A stretch of 33,405 nt of DNA from JBOFGK01 sp051649085 (GTDB taxonomy: Bacteria > Bacillota_I > Bacilli_A > UBA3375): the NCBI GenBank assembly GCA_051649085.1, contig JBOFGK010000037.1, positions 1 through 33,405 on the forward strand, written 5' to 3'. The first letter of the stretch is position 1; the number at the start of each line of letters is the position of its first letter. The notes beneath the pieces were generated by a model, which was not told where the DNA came from, made no database searches, and saw nothing but the letters and a program-made list of their open reading frames with translations. Of the stretch, positions 16,938 through 25,828 are shown piece after piece. A program made the translations under genes and the position numbers.

Positions 16938-18689
16938 ATGAATTTCTTATTTAAAGAAGCAACAATGAGGTTTTCCACAAATTATATTTTCAAAAATCAA
17001 TCATTAGTAATTAATGAAAATGAAAAGATTGCAGTTGTCGGAAAAAATGGAATTGGTAAAAGTACTTTACTTAAAATCTTGTTAGGAACTGAAGTTGTTG
17101 AAGGAACTTTTCAAGCAAATGCCACGAATAAAATTGCTTATTTAGAGCAAAATCCCCAGTTCAATCCTAATTTTACAGTGGAAGAACAAGTAAAAGCAAG
17201 TTTAGTAAAAACAGAAGTAACAGATTATGAAGTTGCAGCTATATTGAATAAATTTGGTTTTCCAAACCATCAAACAAAAGTTGAGAGTTTATCTGGTGGT
17301 GAAGAAAGAAGGTTACAATTAGGAATTATTCTTTTGCAAAAATCAAACGTCTTATTATTAGATGAACCAACTAACCATTTAGATTTTCAAATGATTGATT
17401 TTCTAGAAAGTTTTCTACGAAAATATAAAGGTTTGGTTGTAATGGTCTCCCATGATCGTCGTTTTATTGATCAAGTATGTAATGTTATAATTGAACTTGC
17501 AGATCAGCAGTTGTTTAGATATGCTGGAAACTATTCTGCGCTTATCGAAGCAAGACATCAACGCATGATTGAACAAGCAGCAATTGATCGAAAAAATAAA
17601 AATATGTATAAACTGGAAAAAGCTTGGATGATGCAAGGAGCAAAAGCTCGTAGTTCAAAATCAAGAGAACGAAAAGAACGTTTTGAAAAACTAGAATCAA
17701 TTGTGAAAAAAAGCCAAAATACAGATACATTAGATATTACAATTAAACCACTTAGACTTGGAAGTAAAGTAATTGATATTAATGATTATACTTTGAAAGT
17801 TGAAGAACGATTACTGATTGACAATATTAATTTATCAATTAATAAATATGATCGTGTAGGGATAATTGGTGGAAATGGGGTTGGAAAGACAACACTTTTA
17901 AATAAAATTGTTGCTGAGATGAACAATCCAGATAGAACAAGTCCTGAGATTATTGTTGGAGAAACTGTGAAAATTGGGTATTTTTCACAAACAGTTGAAT
18001 TTACACATCCAGAGCAAAAAGTTATCGAATATGTTGAAGAACTTGGAAGTAATTTTAAAGTTGAAGGTGATGAGTTAACACCTCGTGCACTGTTAAAGCT
18101 ATTTTTGTTTGATGAAAACATGCTTTGGCAACCACTTAAAGTTTTATCAGGTGGGGAGAAAAAACGCTTGCAATTATTAGCAATTTTAATTACAAGAGCA
18201 AATGTTTTGATTCTTGATGAACCGACTAATGATTTGGATTTAGATACATTAATGGTGTTAGAACAATATTTAGAAAACTTTCAAGGAAGCATTATTGTCG
18301 TTTCACATGATCGCTACTTTTTAGATAATATTTGTGATTATTACTATCTAATTAATGAACAAACACTTTTGAAAAGTAATGAATTAGTGTATAAACCAGT
18401 CAAAACTAATAAAGTTGTTAAAGAAAAAATCAAACAAGAAAAACCTAAACAAGTTAAAGTGAAATTAACATATGCAGAACAATTAGAACTTAAAACAATT
18501 GATCAAGAGATTGAAACAACTGAAAGCAAGTTAACAGCTATTGATCAGAAAATCGAACAGCACGCAAGTGATTTTAAGCTTTTAAGTGAACTATTAGAAG
18601 AGCGAAAAGTATTTGAAGAAGAATTACTTGAAAAACAAGATCGTTGGTTTTATTTAAATGAGAAGTTAGAACAACAAAATAGTCAATAA
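16938..18689 (+). CDS. ABC-F family ATPase, Uup/YfmR-like
   Basis: This soluble protein has duplicated ABC domains and acts on ribosomes rather than in transport. Domain 1 has P-loop GKNGIGKS (residues 35-42), signature LSGGEERR and LLDEPTNHLDF. A basic linker (KARSSKSRERKERFEKL) is the P-site-tRNA-interacting arm region. Domain 2 has GGNGVGKTTLL, LSGGEKKRLQLL and LDEPTNDLDLD. A Lys-rich stretch and a predicted coiled coil (about residues 515-583) form a C-terminal extension typical of Uup/YfmR. The 583-aa length is usual for an ABC-F. GGAG lies 8 nt before ATG. Uup-type proteins help resolve stalled elongation; a role in antibiotic resistance is not implied. Confidence 0.93.
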   Translation: MNFLFKEATMRFSTNYIFKNQSLVINENEKIAVVGKNGIGKSTLLKILLGTEVVEGTFQANATNKIAYLEQNPQFNPNFTVEEQVKASLVKTEVTDYEVAAILNKFGFPNHQTKVESLSGGEERRLQLGIILLQKSNVLLLDEPTNHLDFQMIDFLESFLRKYKGLVVMVSHDRRFIDQVCNVIIELADQQLFRYAGNYSALIEARHQRMIEQAAIDRKNKNMYKLEKAWMMQGAKARSSKSRERKERFEKLESIVKKSQNTDTLDITIKPLRLGSKVIDINDYTLKVEERLLIDNINLSINKYDRVGIIGGNGVGKTTLLNKIVAEMNNPDRTSPEIIVGETVKIGYFSQTVEFTHPEQKVIEYVEELGSNFKVEGDELTPRALLKLFLFDENMLWQPLKVLSGGEKKRLQLLAILITRANVLILDEPTNDLDLDTLMVLEQYLENFQGSIIVVSHDRYFLDNICDYYYLINEQTLLKSNELVYKPVKTNKVVKEKIKQEKPKQVKVKLTYAEQLELKTIDQEIETTESKLTAIDQKIEQHASDFKLLSELLEERKVFEEELLEKQDRWFYLNEKLEQQNSQ

Positions 18690-18745
18690 ATCAGAAAAAA
18701 TTGATATATGTTTTTAACTAAAACGATTGATAGTATAAAATTATA

Positions 18746-18780
18746 AAGCTTGGAGAATTTTCATTATTTTCCAAGTTTTA
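18746..18780 (+). terminator. Terminator after ABC-F gene
   Basis: CTTGGAGAA pairs with TTTTCCAAG (one G-U pair) around a 9-nt loop, with A-rich upstream and T-rich downstream flanks. Confidence 0.8.
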
Positions 18781-18824
18781 TTTATTTTAGTTATGTAAAA
18801 AAAATCAAAAATATATGCAAATAT

Positions 18825-18853
18825 TTTCGAATTTAAAAAAACTGTGTTATAAT
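18825..18853 (+). promoter_or_regulatory. Promoter of the trehalose operon
   Basis: Extended -10 TGTTATAAT (TATAAT at 18848-18853). The -35 region at 18825-18830 is weak (TTTCGA, 17-bp spacer). The predicted start at about 18860 abuts the operator dyad. Confidence 0.7.
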
Positions 18854-18860
18854 AAAGTTA

Positions 18861-18874
18861 TGGGAGCGGTCCCA
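18861..18874. promoter_or_regulatory. LacI-family (TreR) operator
   Basis: TGGGAGCGGTCCCA is a 14-bp near-perfect dyad with central CG, the hallmark of LacI-family operators. It resembles the GGGAACGTTCCC-type site associated with LacI-type TreR of enterobacteria. It covers the expected transcription start and lies just before the Shine-Dalgarno site, ideal for repression by the TreR encoded downstream. Confidence 0.8.
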
Positions 18875-18885
18875 AAAGGAGGAAA

Positions 18886-20280
18886 ATGAATAAAGATATT
18901 TTAAAAATTATTGAATTAGTTGGTGGCGAGAAAAACGTCTTAAGTTTATCGCATTGTATGACACGTTTAAGATTTGTTTTAAATGATGAAAGCTTGGCAG
19001 ATGTAGAAGGCTTAGAAGCATTATCAATTGTCAAAGGAAGTTTCACACAAGCAGGACAGTTTCAAATAATTATCGGAAATAATGTATCAGAAGTTTATAA
19101 AGAAATAATTGCCAATACACAAATTGAAGAAATAAGTTTAAAAGAGGCAAAAGAAGTTGCTAAAACAAAACAGTCTCGATTACAAAGAGTGATGACTTTT
19201 ATGTCAGAGATTTTTGCTCCAATTATTCCTGCAATTATTGTCGGTGGTTTAATTTTAGGATTTAGAAATATGATTGAATTACCAATTAATGGTGTTGCGT
19301 TAATTGATCAAGCTCAATTTTTCAAAGGATTGGACAGTTTTTTATGGCTAATCGGTGAGGCTGTTTTCCAATTTTTACCAGTTTATGTTTGTTGGAGTGC
19401 CTATAAAAAAATGGGCGGAACAGAGATCCTTGGGATGGTATTAGGTGTTACTTTAGTATCTCCCCAATTAATAAATGCCTATGCAAATTCGAGTGGAGCT
19501 GAGATTCCATTTTGGGATTTTGGCTTTTTCACAATTGAAATGATTGGTTATCAAGGACAAGTTGTTCCCGCGTTATTAGTTGGGGTAATCATGGGTCTAG
19601 CGGAAGTTAAAATTAATAAATATATTCCTAATGCAATTAAAATGATTATTGCACCAATGATTATTATGATTTTCGGAGCGTTTCTAGCCCATGCATTTAT
19701 TGGTCCACTTGGTTGGTTAATTGGTGACTATGTTGCTAAAGGTGTAATGTGGTTATTTACAACGCTTGGTTTTGCAGGTGGGATGATTTTTGGTTTTTTC
19801 TATGCATCACTCGTAATTACCGGTTTACATCATACAACAAATGCAATTGATTTGCAAGTAATTGCTGAAAGTGGATCAACACCACTTTGGCCATTAATTG
19901 CGCTTTCAAATATTGCCCAAGGAGCTGCTGTACTTGGAATTTTAATTATGAACAAAACTGCAAAAAGTCGTGAGCTTACTGTTCCATCAGTTATTTCGGC
20001 TTGGTTAGGTGTAACAGAACCTGCGATGTTTGGAGTAAACATAAAATATGGATTTCCGTTTTTCTGTGCAATGATTGGTAGCTCAGTTGCAGGAGGATTT
20101 GCCATTTTAACAGGAGTTACATCAGATTCGATTGGTGTTGGTGGACTTCCAGGAATCATGGCGATTACACCAGGAAAGCATTTGAATTTTCTAATTGCGA
20201 TGATAATTGCAATATGTATCTCACTTGTACTTACAATATTTATGTATAAAAAGAAAAATTTAACTAGTGAGGGAAAATAA
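18886..20280 (+). CDS. treP: Trehalose-specific PTS system IIBC component
   Basis: It imports trehalose across the membrane and phosphorylates it to trehalose-6-phosphate. The IIB domain is N-terminal (about 1-85), with phosphorylatable Cys24 in LSHCMTRLRFVL and KGSFTQAGQFQIIIG. A IIC domain of about 10 hydrophobic segments follows (about 100-455), containing GLHHTTNAIDLQVI and GVTEPAMFGVNIKYGFPF. There is no fused IIA domain, so a IIA from another PTS protein is needed. The 464-aa size and motifs match TreB/TreP best; sucrose IIBC is the alternative, but the neighbouring hydrolase and TreR-like regulator favour trehalose. Its TAA overlaps the treA ATG by one base. Confidence 0.9.
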   Translation: MNKDILKIIELVGGEKNVLSLSHCMTRLRFVLNDESLADVEGLEALSIVKGSFTQAGQFQIIIGNNVSEVYKEIIANTQIEEISLKEAKEVAKTKQSRLQRVMTFMSEIFAPIIPAIIVGGLILGFRNMIELPINGVALIDQAQFFKGLDSFLWLIGEAVFQFLPVYVCWSAYKKMGGTEILGMVLGVTLVSPQLINAYANSSGAEIPFWDFGFFTIEMIGYQGQVVPALLVGVIMGLAEVKINKYIPNAIKMIIAPMIIMIFGAFLAHAFIGPLGWLIGDYVAKGVMWLFTTLGFAGGMIFGFFYASLVITGLHHTTNAIDLQVIAESGSTPLWPLIALSNIAQGAAVLGILIMNKTAKSRELTVPSVISAWLGVTEPAMFGVNIKYGFPFFCAMIGSSVAGGFAILTGVTSDSIGVGGLPGIMAITPGKHLNFLIAMIIAICISLVLTIFMYKKKNLTSEGK

Positions 20281-21869
20281 TGTTAGACAAAGTTGTATAT
20301 CAAATTTATCCTAAAAGTTTTATGGATAGTAATGGCGATGGAATAGGTGATATTCAAGGAATAATTCAAAAACTTGATTATATTGAATGGCTATGTGTTG
20401 ATTATATTTGGATAACACCAGTTTTTAAATCGCCACAGCGCGACAATGGTTATGATGTTTCAAACTATTTAGAAATTGATCCGATTTTCGGAACAATAGC
20501 TGATTTAAAAGAACTTGTAGATAAAGCAGCAGAACGAAATATTGGAATAATGCTTGATATGGTCTTTAATCATACATCAACAGAACATGAATGGTTCAAA
20601 CGTGCCTTAAGTGGAGAAGAAAAATATGAAAATTATTATTTCTTTGAAGATGAGCCTGTTGATTGGGATTCAAAATTTGGTGGTAAAGCCTTTGAATATT
20701 TACCAGAAAAAAATAAATATTATTTGCACCTATATGATGTAACGCAAGCTGATTTAAAATGGAGAAATTCAAATGTACGAACAGAATTATATTCAGTTGT
20801 TAACTATTGGCTTGATTTTGGAATTAAAGGTTTTAGATTTGATGTAATCAATGTAATTGGCAAAGATGAAATTCTGCTTGATGGTGATAAAACAGTTTAT
20901 ACTGATAAACCAATTGTCCATGAGTATTTGAAGGAAATGCGAACAAAAACTTATCAAAACCGACCAGACATTTTAACAGTTGGAGAAATGAGTTCAACTT
21001 CAATTGAAAATAGTTTAAAGTATGCAAGTGTTCAAAAAGATGAACTTGATACAATCTTTAGTTTTCATCATTTAAAAGTTGATTATGAAAATGGAAGTAA
21101 GTGGACAATTGATTTTTTTGATTTTAGTTTACTTAAAGAAATTTTAAGTACTTGGCAAACAGCATTTAGTAAGTATAATTCTAATCTATCACTTTTTTGG
21201 TCAAACCATGATCAACCTCGAATTGCCTCTAGATTTATAAAAGCTACAAATCAAGAAATGCAACTACGAAAAAATAAAATGTTAGCAACATGTATGTATT
21301 TGCAACGAGGAACATCATATATTTTTCAAGGTGAAGAAATTGGTATGTTGAATAATCATTTTACAACAATTGAGGAATTCAATGATGTTGAATCAACAAA
21401 CTTTTATAATAATTCAAAATTGACAAATGATTTAAAACTTGCAATTTTAAATCAAAAGTCACGTGATAATTCAAGAACACCATTTGCTTGGAATACAGGA
21501 AATAATAATGGATTTACAACAAATACTCCATGGTTAAAAGGCAATAGTTATCAAGGAATAAATGTCCAAGATCAAGTAAGTGATGCCAATTCAACTTTAA
21601 ATTTTTACCGTGAATTAATTAAACTTAAAAAAGCTAATCAAACTTTAATTACAGGTGATTATGAAATGATGGCTAATGATTCGACAAAACTATACTCGTT
21701 TATGAGAACAGATGATAAGTCAACATACCAAGTACTTGCAAATTTTTTTGAGGAAAAAGTCAGCTTAGTTGAATATAATCTAAAAGGTGAAATTATCCTC
21801 TCGAATTCAGCTGAGAATTGTTTAACCGAATTACAAGAATTTGGTTGTATTGTGATAAAAGTAAATTAA
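20280..21869 (+). CDS. treA: Trehalose-6-phosphate hydrolase (GH13)
   Basis: This cytoplasmic alpha-amylase-family enzyme cleaves trehalose-6-phosphate to glucose and glucose-6-phosphate. The 529-aa protein starts VVYQIYPKSFMDSNGDGIGD and has MLDMVFNHTS, YYLHLYDVTQADLKW (typical of TreA/TreC), GFRFDVINVI with nucleophile Asp188, VGEMSS with acid/base Glu236, and SNHDQPR with Asp311. It is somewhat shorter than the roughly 550-560 aa family norm. It is translationally coupled to the PTS gene. Oligo-1,6-glucosidase is the main alternative, but the context makes trehalose-6-phosphate the likely substrate. Confidence 0.92.
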   Translation: MLDKVVYQIYPKSFMDSNGDGIGDIQGIIQKLDYIEWLCVDYIWITPVFKSPQRDNGYDVSNYLEIDPIFGTIADLKELVDKAAERNIGIMLDMVFNHTSTEHEWFKRALSGEEKYENYYFFEDEPVDWDSKFGGKAFEYLPEKNKYYLHLYDVTQADLKWRNSNVRTELYSVVNYWLDFGIKGFRFDVINVIGKDEILLDGDKTVYTDKPIVHEYLKEMRTKTYQNRPDILTVGEMSSTSIENSLKYASVQKDELDTIFSFHHLKVDYENGSKWTIDFFDFSLLKEILSTWQTAFSKYNSNLSLFWSNHDQPRIASRFIKATNQEMQLRKNKMLATCMYLQRGTSYIFQGEEIGMLNNHFTTIEEFNDVESTNFYNNSKLTNDLKLAILNQKSRDNSRTPFAWNTGNNNGFTTNTPWLKGNSYQGINVQDQVSDANSTLNFYRELIKLKKANQTLITGDYEMMANDSTKLYSFMRTDDKSTYQVLANFFEEKVSLVEYNLKGEIILSNSAENCLTELQEFGCIVIKVN

Positions 21870-21968
21870 TAACATTTTATTAAAGCTAAAAATAGATTAA
21901 ATAACTATAACTTGAATTTACAAATAATGTTTACGAGAAATGTGGTAAAATATAGTTGGTGATGAAAA

Positions 21969-22922
21969 TTGACAATTTATGATATTGCAAAATTAGCAGG
22001 TGTTTCTAAATCAACAGTTTCAAGAATAATCAATAACGATAAGAGTGTGAGTAAACAGACGAGAGAAAAAGTTGAGAAAATTATGCGAGAACAAAATTTT
22101 GTTCCAAATAATTCAGCAATTTTACTAAATAAAAAACGTAAGAAAAAACTTATGGTATTAATGACAAGACTTGATTCATATTCAGAGAATCAAGTTCTTC
22201 ACGGTTTAATTGATCAAGCAAAAAATATTGAATTTCAAATTTTTGAAACTGAATTTTCTATTGAGAAAACAAAAGAAATTATTCTTGATGCAAAAGGTGT
22301 TGATGGAATAATTATTTTTGCAATTTCTAACTTTGATTATAAATTTATTAATGAGTTGTTTATTCCTGTTTGCTTTATCGGTCAAAAAATTCCTAATCAA
22401 AAATGTATATATTTCAGTGATTACAATGGAATGAGAAGTTTGATTGAAGTAATTAAGCCATCAAATAATGTCTTATATGTTGGAGTAGAAGCTGATGACA
22501 AGACTAGTGGATACTTTAGATTTAAAGCCGTATTAGACTATTGTCAAGAACATGAAATTGATTTTGATTATCGATTTACTTCGTTTGGAGCAAGTCATAC
22601 ATTTAATGAACTGAAATCAACCGATTTAACAAAGTATGATTATATTTTTTGTGCAACAGATTTAATTGCTTTGGGTGTATCTAAACTTACAAAAGATGAT
22701 GTAATTCTTTGTGGTTTTGGGAATAATCAAAAAATTAATTTTCTAATCGACAACTTTACAACTGTTGACTTAAATTATCGCTTAGGTGGACAAAAAGTCT
22801 TAGAGCTTCTATTTACCGATTCTTCAAACCAAGTAAGGAAAAATAACGATAACTCTTCAAGACACTTTTTGGAAGAAAATGCACTTAAAATGGACTACTC
22901 AATTGTTTCAATTAATCATTAA
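21969..22922 (+). CDS. treR: LacI-family trehalose operon repressor TreR
   Basis: This 317-aa regulator has an N-terminal helix-turn-helix (TIYDIAKLAGVSKSTVSRII) and a periplasmic-binding-protein-like effector domain. The TTG start is chosen because conserved LacI sequence starts directly after it and GGTGATG lies upstream. It resembles the LacI-type TreR of E. coli rather than the GntR-type of Bacillus: TRLDSYSENQVLHGL in the hinge region, FCATDLIALGVSKL and GFGNNQKINFLIDNFTTVD in the effector domain. The inducer is probably trehalose-6-phosphate. No copy of the TGGGA-CG-TCCCA dyad lies before treR, so autoregulation is not evident. A possible weak promoter (TTTACG...TATAGT) precedes it. Confidence 0.85.
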   Translation: MTIYDIAKLAGVSKSTVSRIINNDKSVSKQTREKVEKIMREQNFVPNNSAILLNKKRKKKLMVLMTRLDSYSENQVLHGLIDQAKNIEFQIFETEFSIEKTKEIILDAKGVDGIIIFAISNFDYKFINELFIPVCFIGQKIPNQKCIYFSDYNGMRSLIEVIKPSNNVLYVGVEADDKTSGYFRFKAVLDYCQEHEIDFDYRFTSFGASHTFNELKSTDLTKYDYIFCATDLIALGVSKLTKDDVILCGFGNNQKINFLIDNFTTVDLNYRLGGQKVLELLFTDSSNQVRKNNDNSSRHFLEENALKMDYSIVSINH

Positions 22923-23004
22923 ATCTAGAATTTAGGTGTAGCTATAGAGAGAATATTTTAATAAAGAAAATTTAGTAGATAATTTTTAAATAACAAAAGT
23001 AATC

Positions 23005-23041
23005 AAACCACTTATCCTATTTTGGATAAGTGATTTCTTTA
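23005..23041 (+). terminator. Terminator after treR; third copy of the island hairpin
   Basis: 9-bp perfect stem CACTTATCC / GGATAAGTG, loop TATTTT, then ATTTCTTTAATAG. The hairpin and its flanks resemble those at 26337-26370 and 30215-30245, so it also marks the left edge of the accessory island. Confidence 0.85.
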
Positions 23042-23132
23042 ATAGTTTAAGAAACAATCAATCTTTAAAAAAAGATTTCAGTTAAAAGTTTTGTTTTAAT
23101 TATTGTAAAAAAAATAATATTTAACGAAAGCA

Positions 23133-23161
23133 TTGCAAACGTTAACCAGATGTGTTATACT
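23133..23161 (+). promoter_or_regulatory. Promoter of the first ABC transporter module
   Basis: TTGCAA (23133-23138), 17-bp spacer, TATACT (23156-23161) with TG extended -10: a strong sigma-A-type promoter. It lies about 300 nt upstream of the first translated gene, giving a long leader. Confidence 0.8.
23134..23147. promoter_or_regulatory. Cre-like (CcpA/LacI-type) site overlapping the -35
   Basis: TGCAAACGTTAACC fits the cre consensus TGWNANCGNTNWCA at 8 of 10 defined positions. Placement on the -35 hexamer would allow repression. CcpA binding is inferred only. Confidence 0.4.
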
Positions 23162-23456
23162 TTAAGTGGATGTGAAAAGAATTAAATTAATGTATAACTT
23201 TTCTTAAATAAATTGATTTAGTTTAGGAGTGAACTATCCACATCGATTCAAAATTTATATTTTAGGAGATTTTACATATTATTGCTTAAAACAAGTTTAT
23301 GGTACACAAAGATGTACTTTTTTTGTTTTACAGAATATTCAGCTTTAAGTTCTGAAATTGAAGACTTAAAAACGGCAATTGCTATTCAATTAGATTGAAA
23401 TATTTTAGTTAACTAGTTAACAAAATCTAAACATGAAGCTGATTAATGGGGGAAGC
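23162..23456 (+). other. Long transcript leader with short frames and a 14-bp palindrome
   Basis: This 295-nt stretch lies between promoter and gene. It holds a 39-codon frame from GTG 23229 to TAA 23346 (contains GDFTYYCLKQVYGTQRCTFF), with AGGAG too close to serve as its Shine-Dalgarno site, and an overlapping frame ending ALSSEIEDLKTAIAIQLD at 23398. GTGGAT (about 23167) could pair with ATCCAC (about 23236). A perfect palindrome GTTAACTAGTTAAC lies at 23408-23421, some 27 nt before the Shine-Dalgarno site. I cannot assign any of these; they may be decayed coding sequence or regulatory RNA. Confidence 0.4.
23408..23421. promoter_or_regulatory. Perfect 14-bp palindrome, candidate protein-binding site
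   Basis: GTTAACTAGTTAAC is its own reverse complement and sits just upstream of the transporter gene. It could be a regulator operator; no binding protein can be named. Confidence 0.4.
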
Positions 23457-25205
23457 ATGAAAAAGAAAAGAATAATTTTATTACTACTTATTATAGCAAT
23501 AAATATTTTAAGTGTGTTGCTTATAGATGTTGAAACAAGACCCGATTTTAATGGATACTTTATTATACAAAATAACGAAAATATTGATAAAAAATCAGCT
23601 CAAAAAAAATTAAGTGAAAGTAAAATCAGTATATTTTCAGAGGATTCTTTTTACTATAATGATTTCGTAGATCAAAGTAAGTTAAAAAATAAAGCAATTT
23701 TCACATACGACAATAATATATTTAATTATTTAGAAAAAGAAAGTATGCCAATCAGAATTAATGTAAGCTTTTCTGAGTATAATCAAACACAAGAGATAAT
23801 TAGAGATGTTTTTGGAAAAGATGTTAATCTATATAAAGAAGCTAGTTCAGTTGTGTTCGTAAATGACTCTAGAAGTTCTTTAGTAAAATATTTAGCAATT
23901 GGAATGGTATTTTTGATTTTGATTCAAATGATAAATATTCTTAAGAAAAAAGACCAATTAGTACTACTTGTCTTGAACGGACAAAGTCAACGAAAAATAA
24001 TTGCAAAAATCACCGATTTAAGTACTAAACTTGATTTAGTAATTTATTTGTTAATTACAGTTTTTTTTCAACTTTTTTTGTTCGAGATTCTTACAATCTA
24101 TAATATATATGCAATAGTTGCAATTTTCTCATTTATATTGTTTCTTGAAGCACTCAATATGCTTTTATGTTATATATTTTATTTAATCATCTTGAAATAC
24201 TCATTTACAGGTTTTCTGAAAAAGAAGGTAAGGCTAAAATTCCTTACGTTTATTGCAGAAGTACTTCTTTTTTTAAGTGGTTTAATTGTTATATATAATA
24301 TTCCACTGGCTTATTATAGTATTCCAGATTTTGAAAGTGAAAGAACATTGGCTAAAAGTAAAGATTTTTTCCAAAAATATATATATTATAATTCAACTTC
24401 CGTGGACAGTGGTTCAAAAATTACGTCTGATATTGTAAAACTTGATAGCGAGATAATTTATTTTTCTAAATTTGAACCATTCTACGAAGTAAATCCAACA
24501 TATTTAAAGAAGTTTGGATCAGAACTATTTGAAAAGTATCGTGAAAAATTTGAACAAGGAGCATCAATTGTATTTTCTACAGATTCAAGGTGTGAACAAG
24601 TTGTTGAAGAAGATGTATTAAGTGGTGGAGTCGAATTAGTAAAACTTGAAGATTTATCAATGATTAAACTTGTTGATGTAAGTCAATCAAATTTAGAAAA
24701 TTATAAATGTGTTGTTGTTACAAAAGGATATGGTTCAAGTATTTGGGTTAACGCTAACTCAAAAGAAGAGGCAAGACAAAAACTTCAATCAGTCGGTATA
24801 CCAAGTGATCTATTTATTTTTGAACAGACCTTTGAAGAATATCAAAAGCTGGTATTTGAACGGTCGATACGTACTTTATTTAATACAACAACACTTTTGG
24901 GAATAAGTATTGCCTTTTTTGCATTATCAATTCATCTATTTGGTTATATTTATCTTTCACAAAATAAATATAAACTTATTTTTGAAAGATTAAATGGAGT
25001 GAATTTTTTCAAGCGACATAAAAGATTTTTTCAAATAACTGTCGTAGAATTATTGATTTACAATTTAGTATTATTTTTTCTTTTAGGGGATATATTTTTA
25101 TGTATAGTCCTAACAATTATTTTAAGCCTAACATTTTACTTATACATAAAATTATTAGAAAAATTTAAGATTACAAAACAAATAAAAGAATTGATGAAGG
25201 AGTAA
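23457..25205 (+). CDS. Bacteriocin-associated 7-TM membrane protein (ABC permease-like)
   Basis: This is a 582-aa integral membrane protein. The start is set at ATG 23457 because GGGGGAAG sits just before it; an in-frame ATG at 23433 has no Shine-Dalgarno site. Hydrophobic segments lie near residues 4-22, 142-163, 190-212, 215-242 and 258-282, then a long extracellular loop of about 190 residues, then about 475-500 and 532-562: seven in all. Size, topology and the adjacent 206-aa ATPase match the lactococcin-972-group bacteriocin-associated (putative immunity/export) membrane proteins (DUF1430-like), which share FtsX-like architecture. No lactococcin-972-like precursor is visible nearby, so the substrate is unknown. 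Confidence 0.7.
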   Translation: MKKKRIILLLLIIAINILSVLLIDVETRPDFNGYFIIQNNENIDKKSAQKKLSESKISIFSEDSFYYNDFVDQSKLKNKAIFTYDNNIFNYLEKESMPIRINVSFSEYNQTQEIIRDVFGKDVNLYKEASSVVFVNDSRSSLVKYLAIGMVFLILIQMINILKKKDQLVLLVLNGQSQRKIIAKITDLSTKLDLVIYLLITVFFQLFLFEILTIYNIYAIVAIFSFILFLEALNMLLCYIFYLIILKYSFTGFLKKKVRLKFLTFIAEVLLFLSGLIVIYNIPLAYYSIPDFESERTLAKSKDFFQKYIYYNSTSVDSGSKITSDIVKLDSEIIYFSKFEPFYEVNPTYLKKFGSELFEKYREKFEQGASIVFSTDSRCEQVVEEDVLSGGVELVKLEDLSMIKLVDVSQSNLENYKCVVVTKGYGSSIWVNANSKEEARQKLQSVGIPSDLFIFEQTFEEYQKLVFERSIRTLFNTTTLLGISIAFFALSIHLFGYIYLSQNKYKLIFERLNGVNFFKRHKRFFQITVVELLIYNLVLFFLLGDIFLCIVLTIILSLTFYLYIKLLEKFKITKQIKELMKE

Positions 25206-25207
25206 AA

Positions 25208-25828
25208 ATGATTGAAGTAAATAATTTAGAAAAGAAATATGAAAATAAAGTCATTTTTCAAATTACAAACTTGAAATTTGAACCGGGTATTTATTGTTTA
25301 TATGGTGAAAGTGGTAGTGGGAAAACAACCCTTTTAAATATTTTGGCCCAACTGGAAACTGAATATGAGGGTGAAGTTAAAATATTTGGGAAAAAATATA
25401 AACCATTGTCGGAAGAATTATTAAAGTTATACCGTAAAGAAATAGCATATATTTCACAAAAACCATTATTGATTGAAGATCAGACAGTTACTGAAAACTT
25501 AGCAGTAAGCGAAAAACCATATAATGAAATTATTGAGGTTCTTGATAGTTTAAACATGAAGGATAAAGCTACTTCAAGAGTTTCTAAGTTATCAGGTGGA
25601 GAACAACAACGTGTTTGTTTGGCACTTGCTTTATTAAAAGATGCAAATATTATTTTTGCTGATGAGCCGACAGGTAGTTTAGATCAAAAAAACGCAAAAA
25701 TTATTATCGATAAATTTTTTGAATTAAGTGAACTAGGAAAATTAATTATTATCGTTTCCCACGATTTGGGAATTATTGAACGAATCACGAATAAAATTCC
25801 ATTGGAGCAATTTAAGGAGGCAAAATGA
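25208..25828 (+). CDS. ABC transporter ATPase, lactococcin-972 export group-like
   Basis: This 206-aa ATPase has P-loop YGESGSGKTT (residues 32-41), Q-loop in AYISQKPLL, signature KLSGGEQQRVCLALALL, Walker B IIFADEPTGSLD and switch His in VSHD. The short length and MacB/LolD-like signature suit the bacteriocin-export/immunity ATPases paired with the 7-TM protein upstream. Its Shine-Dalgarno site (AAGGAG) overlaps the stop region of the preceding gene, and its own stop overlaps the next start (ATGA), so the three genes form one translational unit. Confidence 0.88.
   Translation: MIEVNNLEKKYENKVIFQITNLKFEPGIYCLYGESGSGKTTLLNILAQLETEYEGEVKIFGKKYKPLSEELLKLYRKEIAYISQKPLLIEDQTVTENLAVSEKPYNEIIEVLDSLNMKDKATSRVSKLSGGEQQRVCLALALLKDANIIFADEPTGSLDQKNAKIIIDKFFELSELGKLIIIVSHDLGIIERITNKIPLEQFKEAK

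Noticed and set aside
23229..23348. 39-codon frame in the leader as a bacteriocin precursor
   Set aside because: There is no properly spaced ribosome site, no double-glycine or signal-peptide leader and no match to the lactococcin 972 pattern; kept only as part of the leader description.
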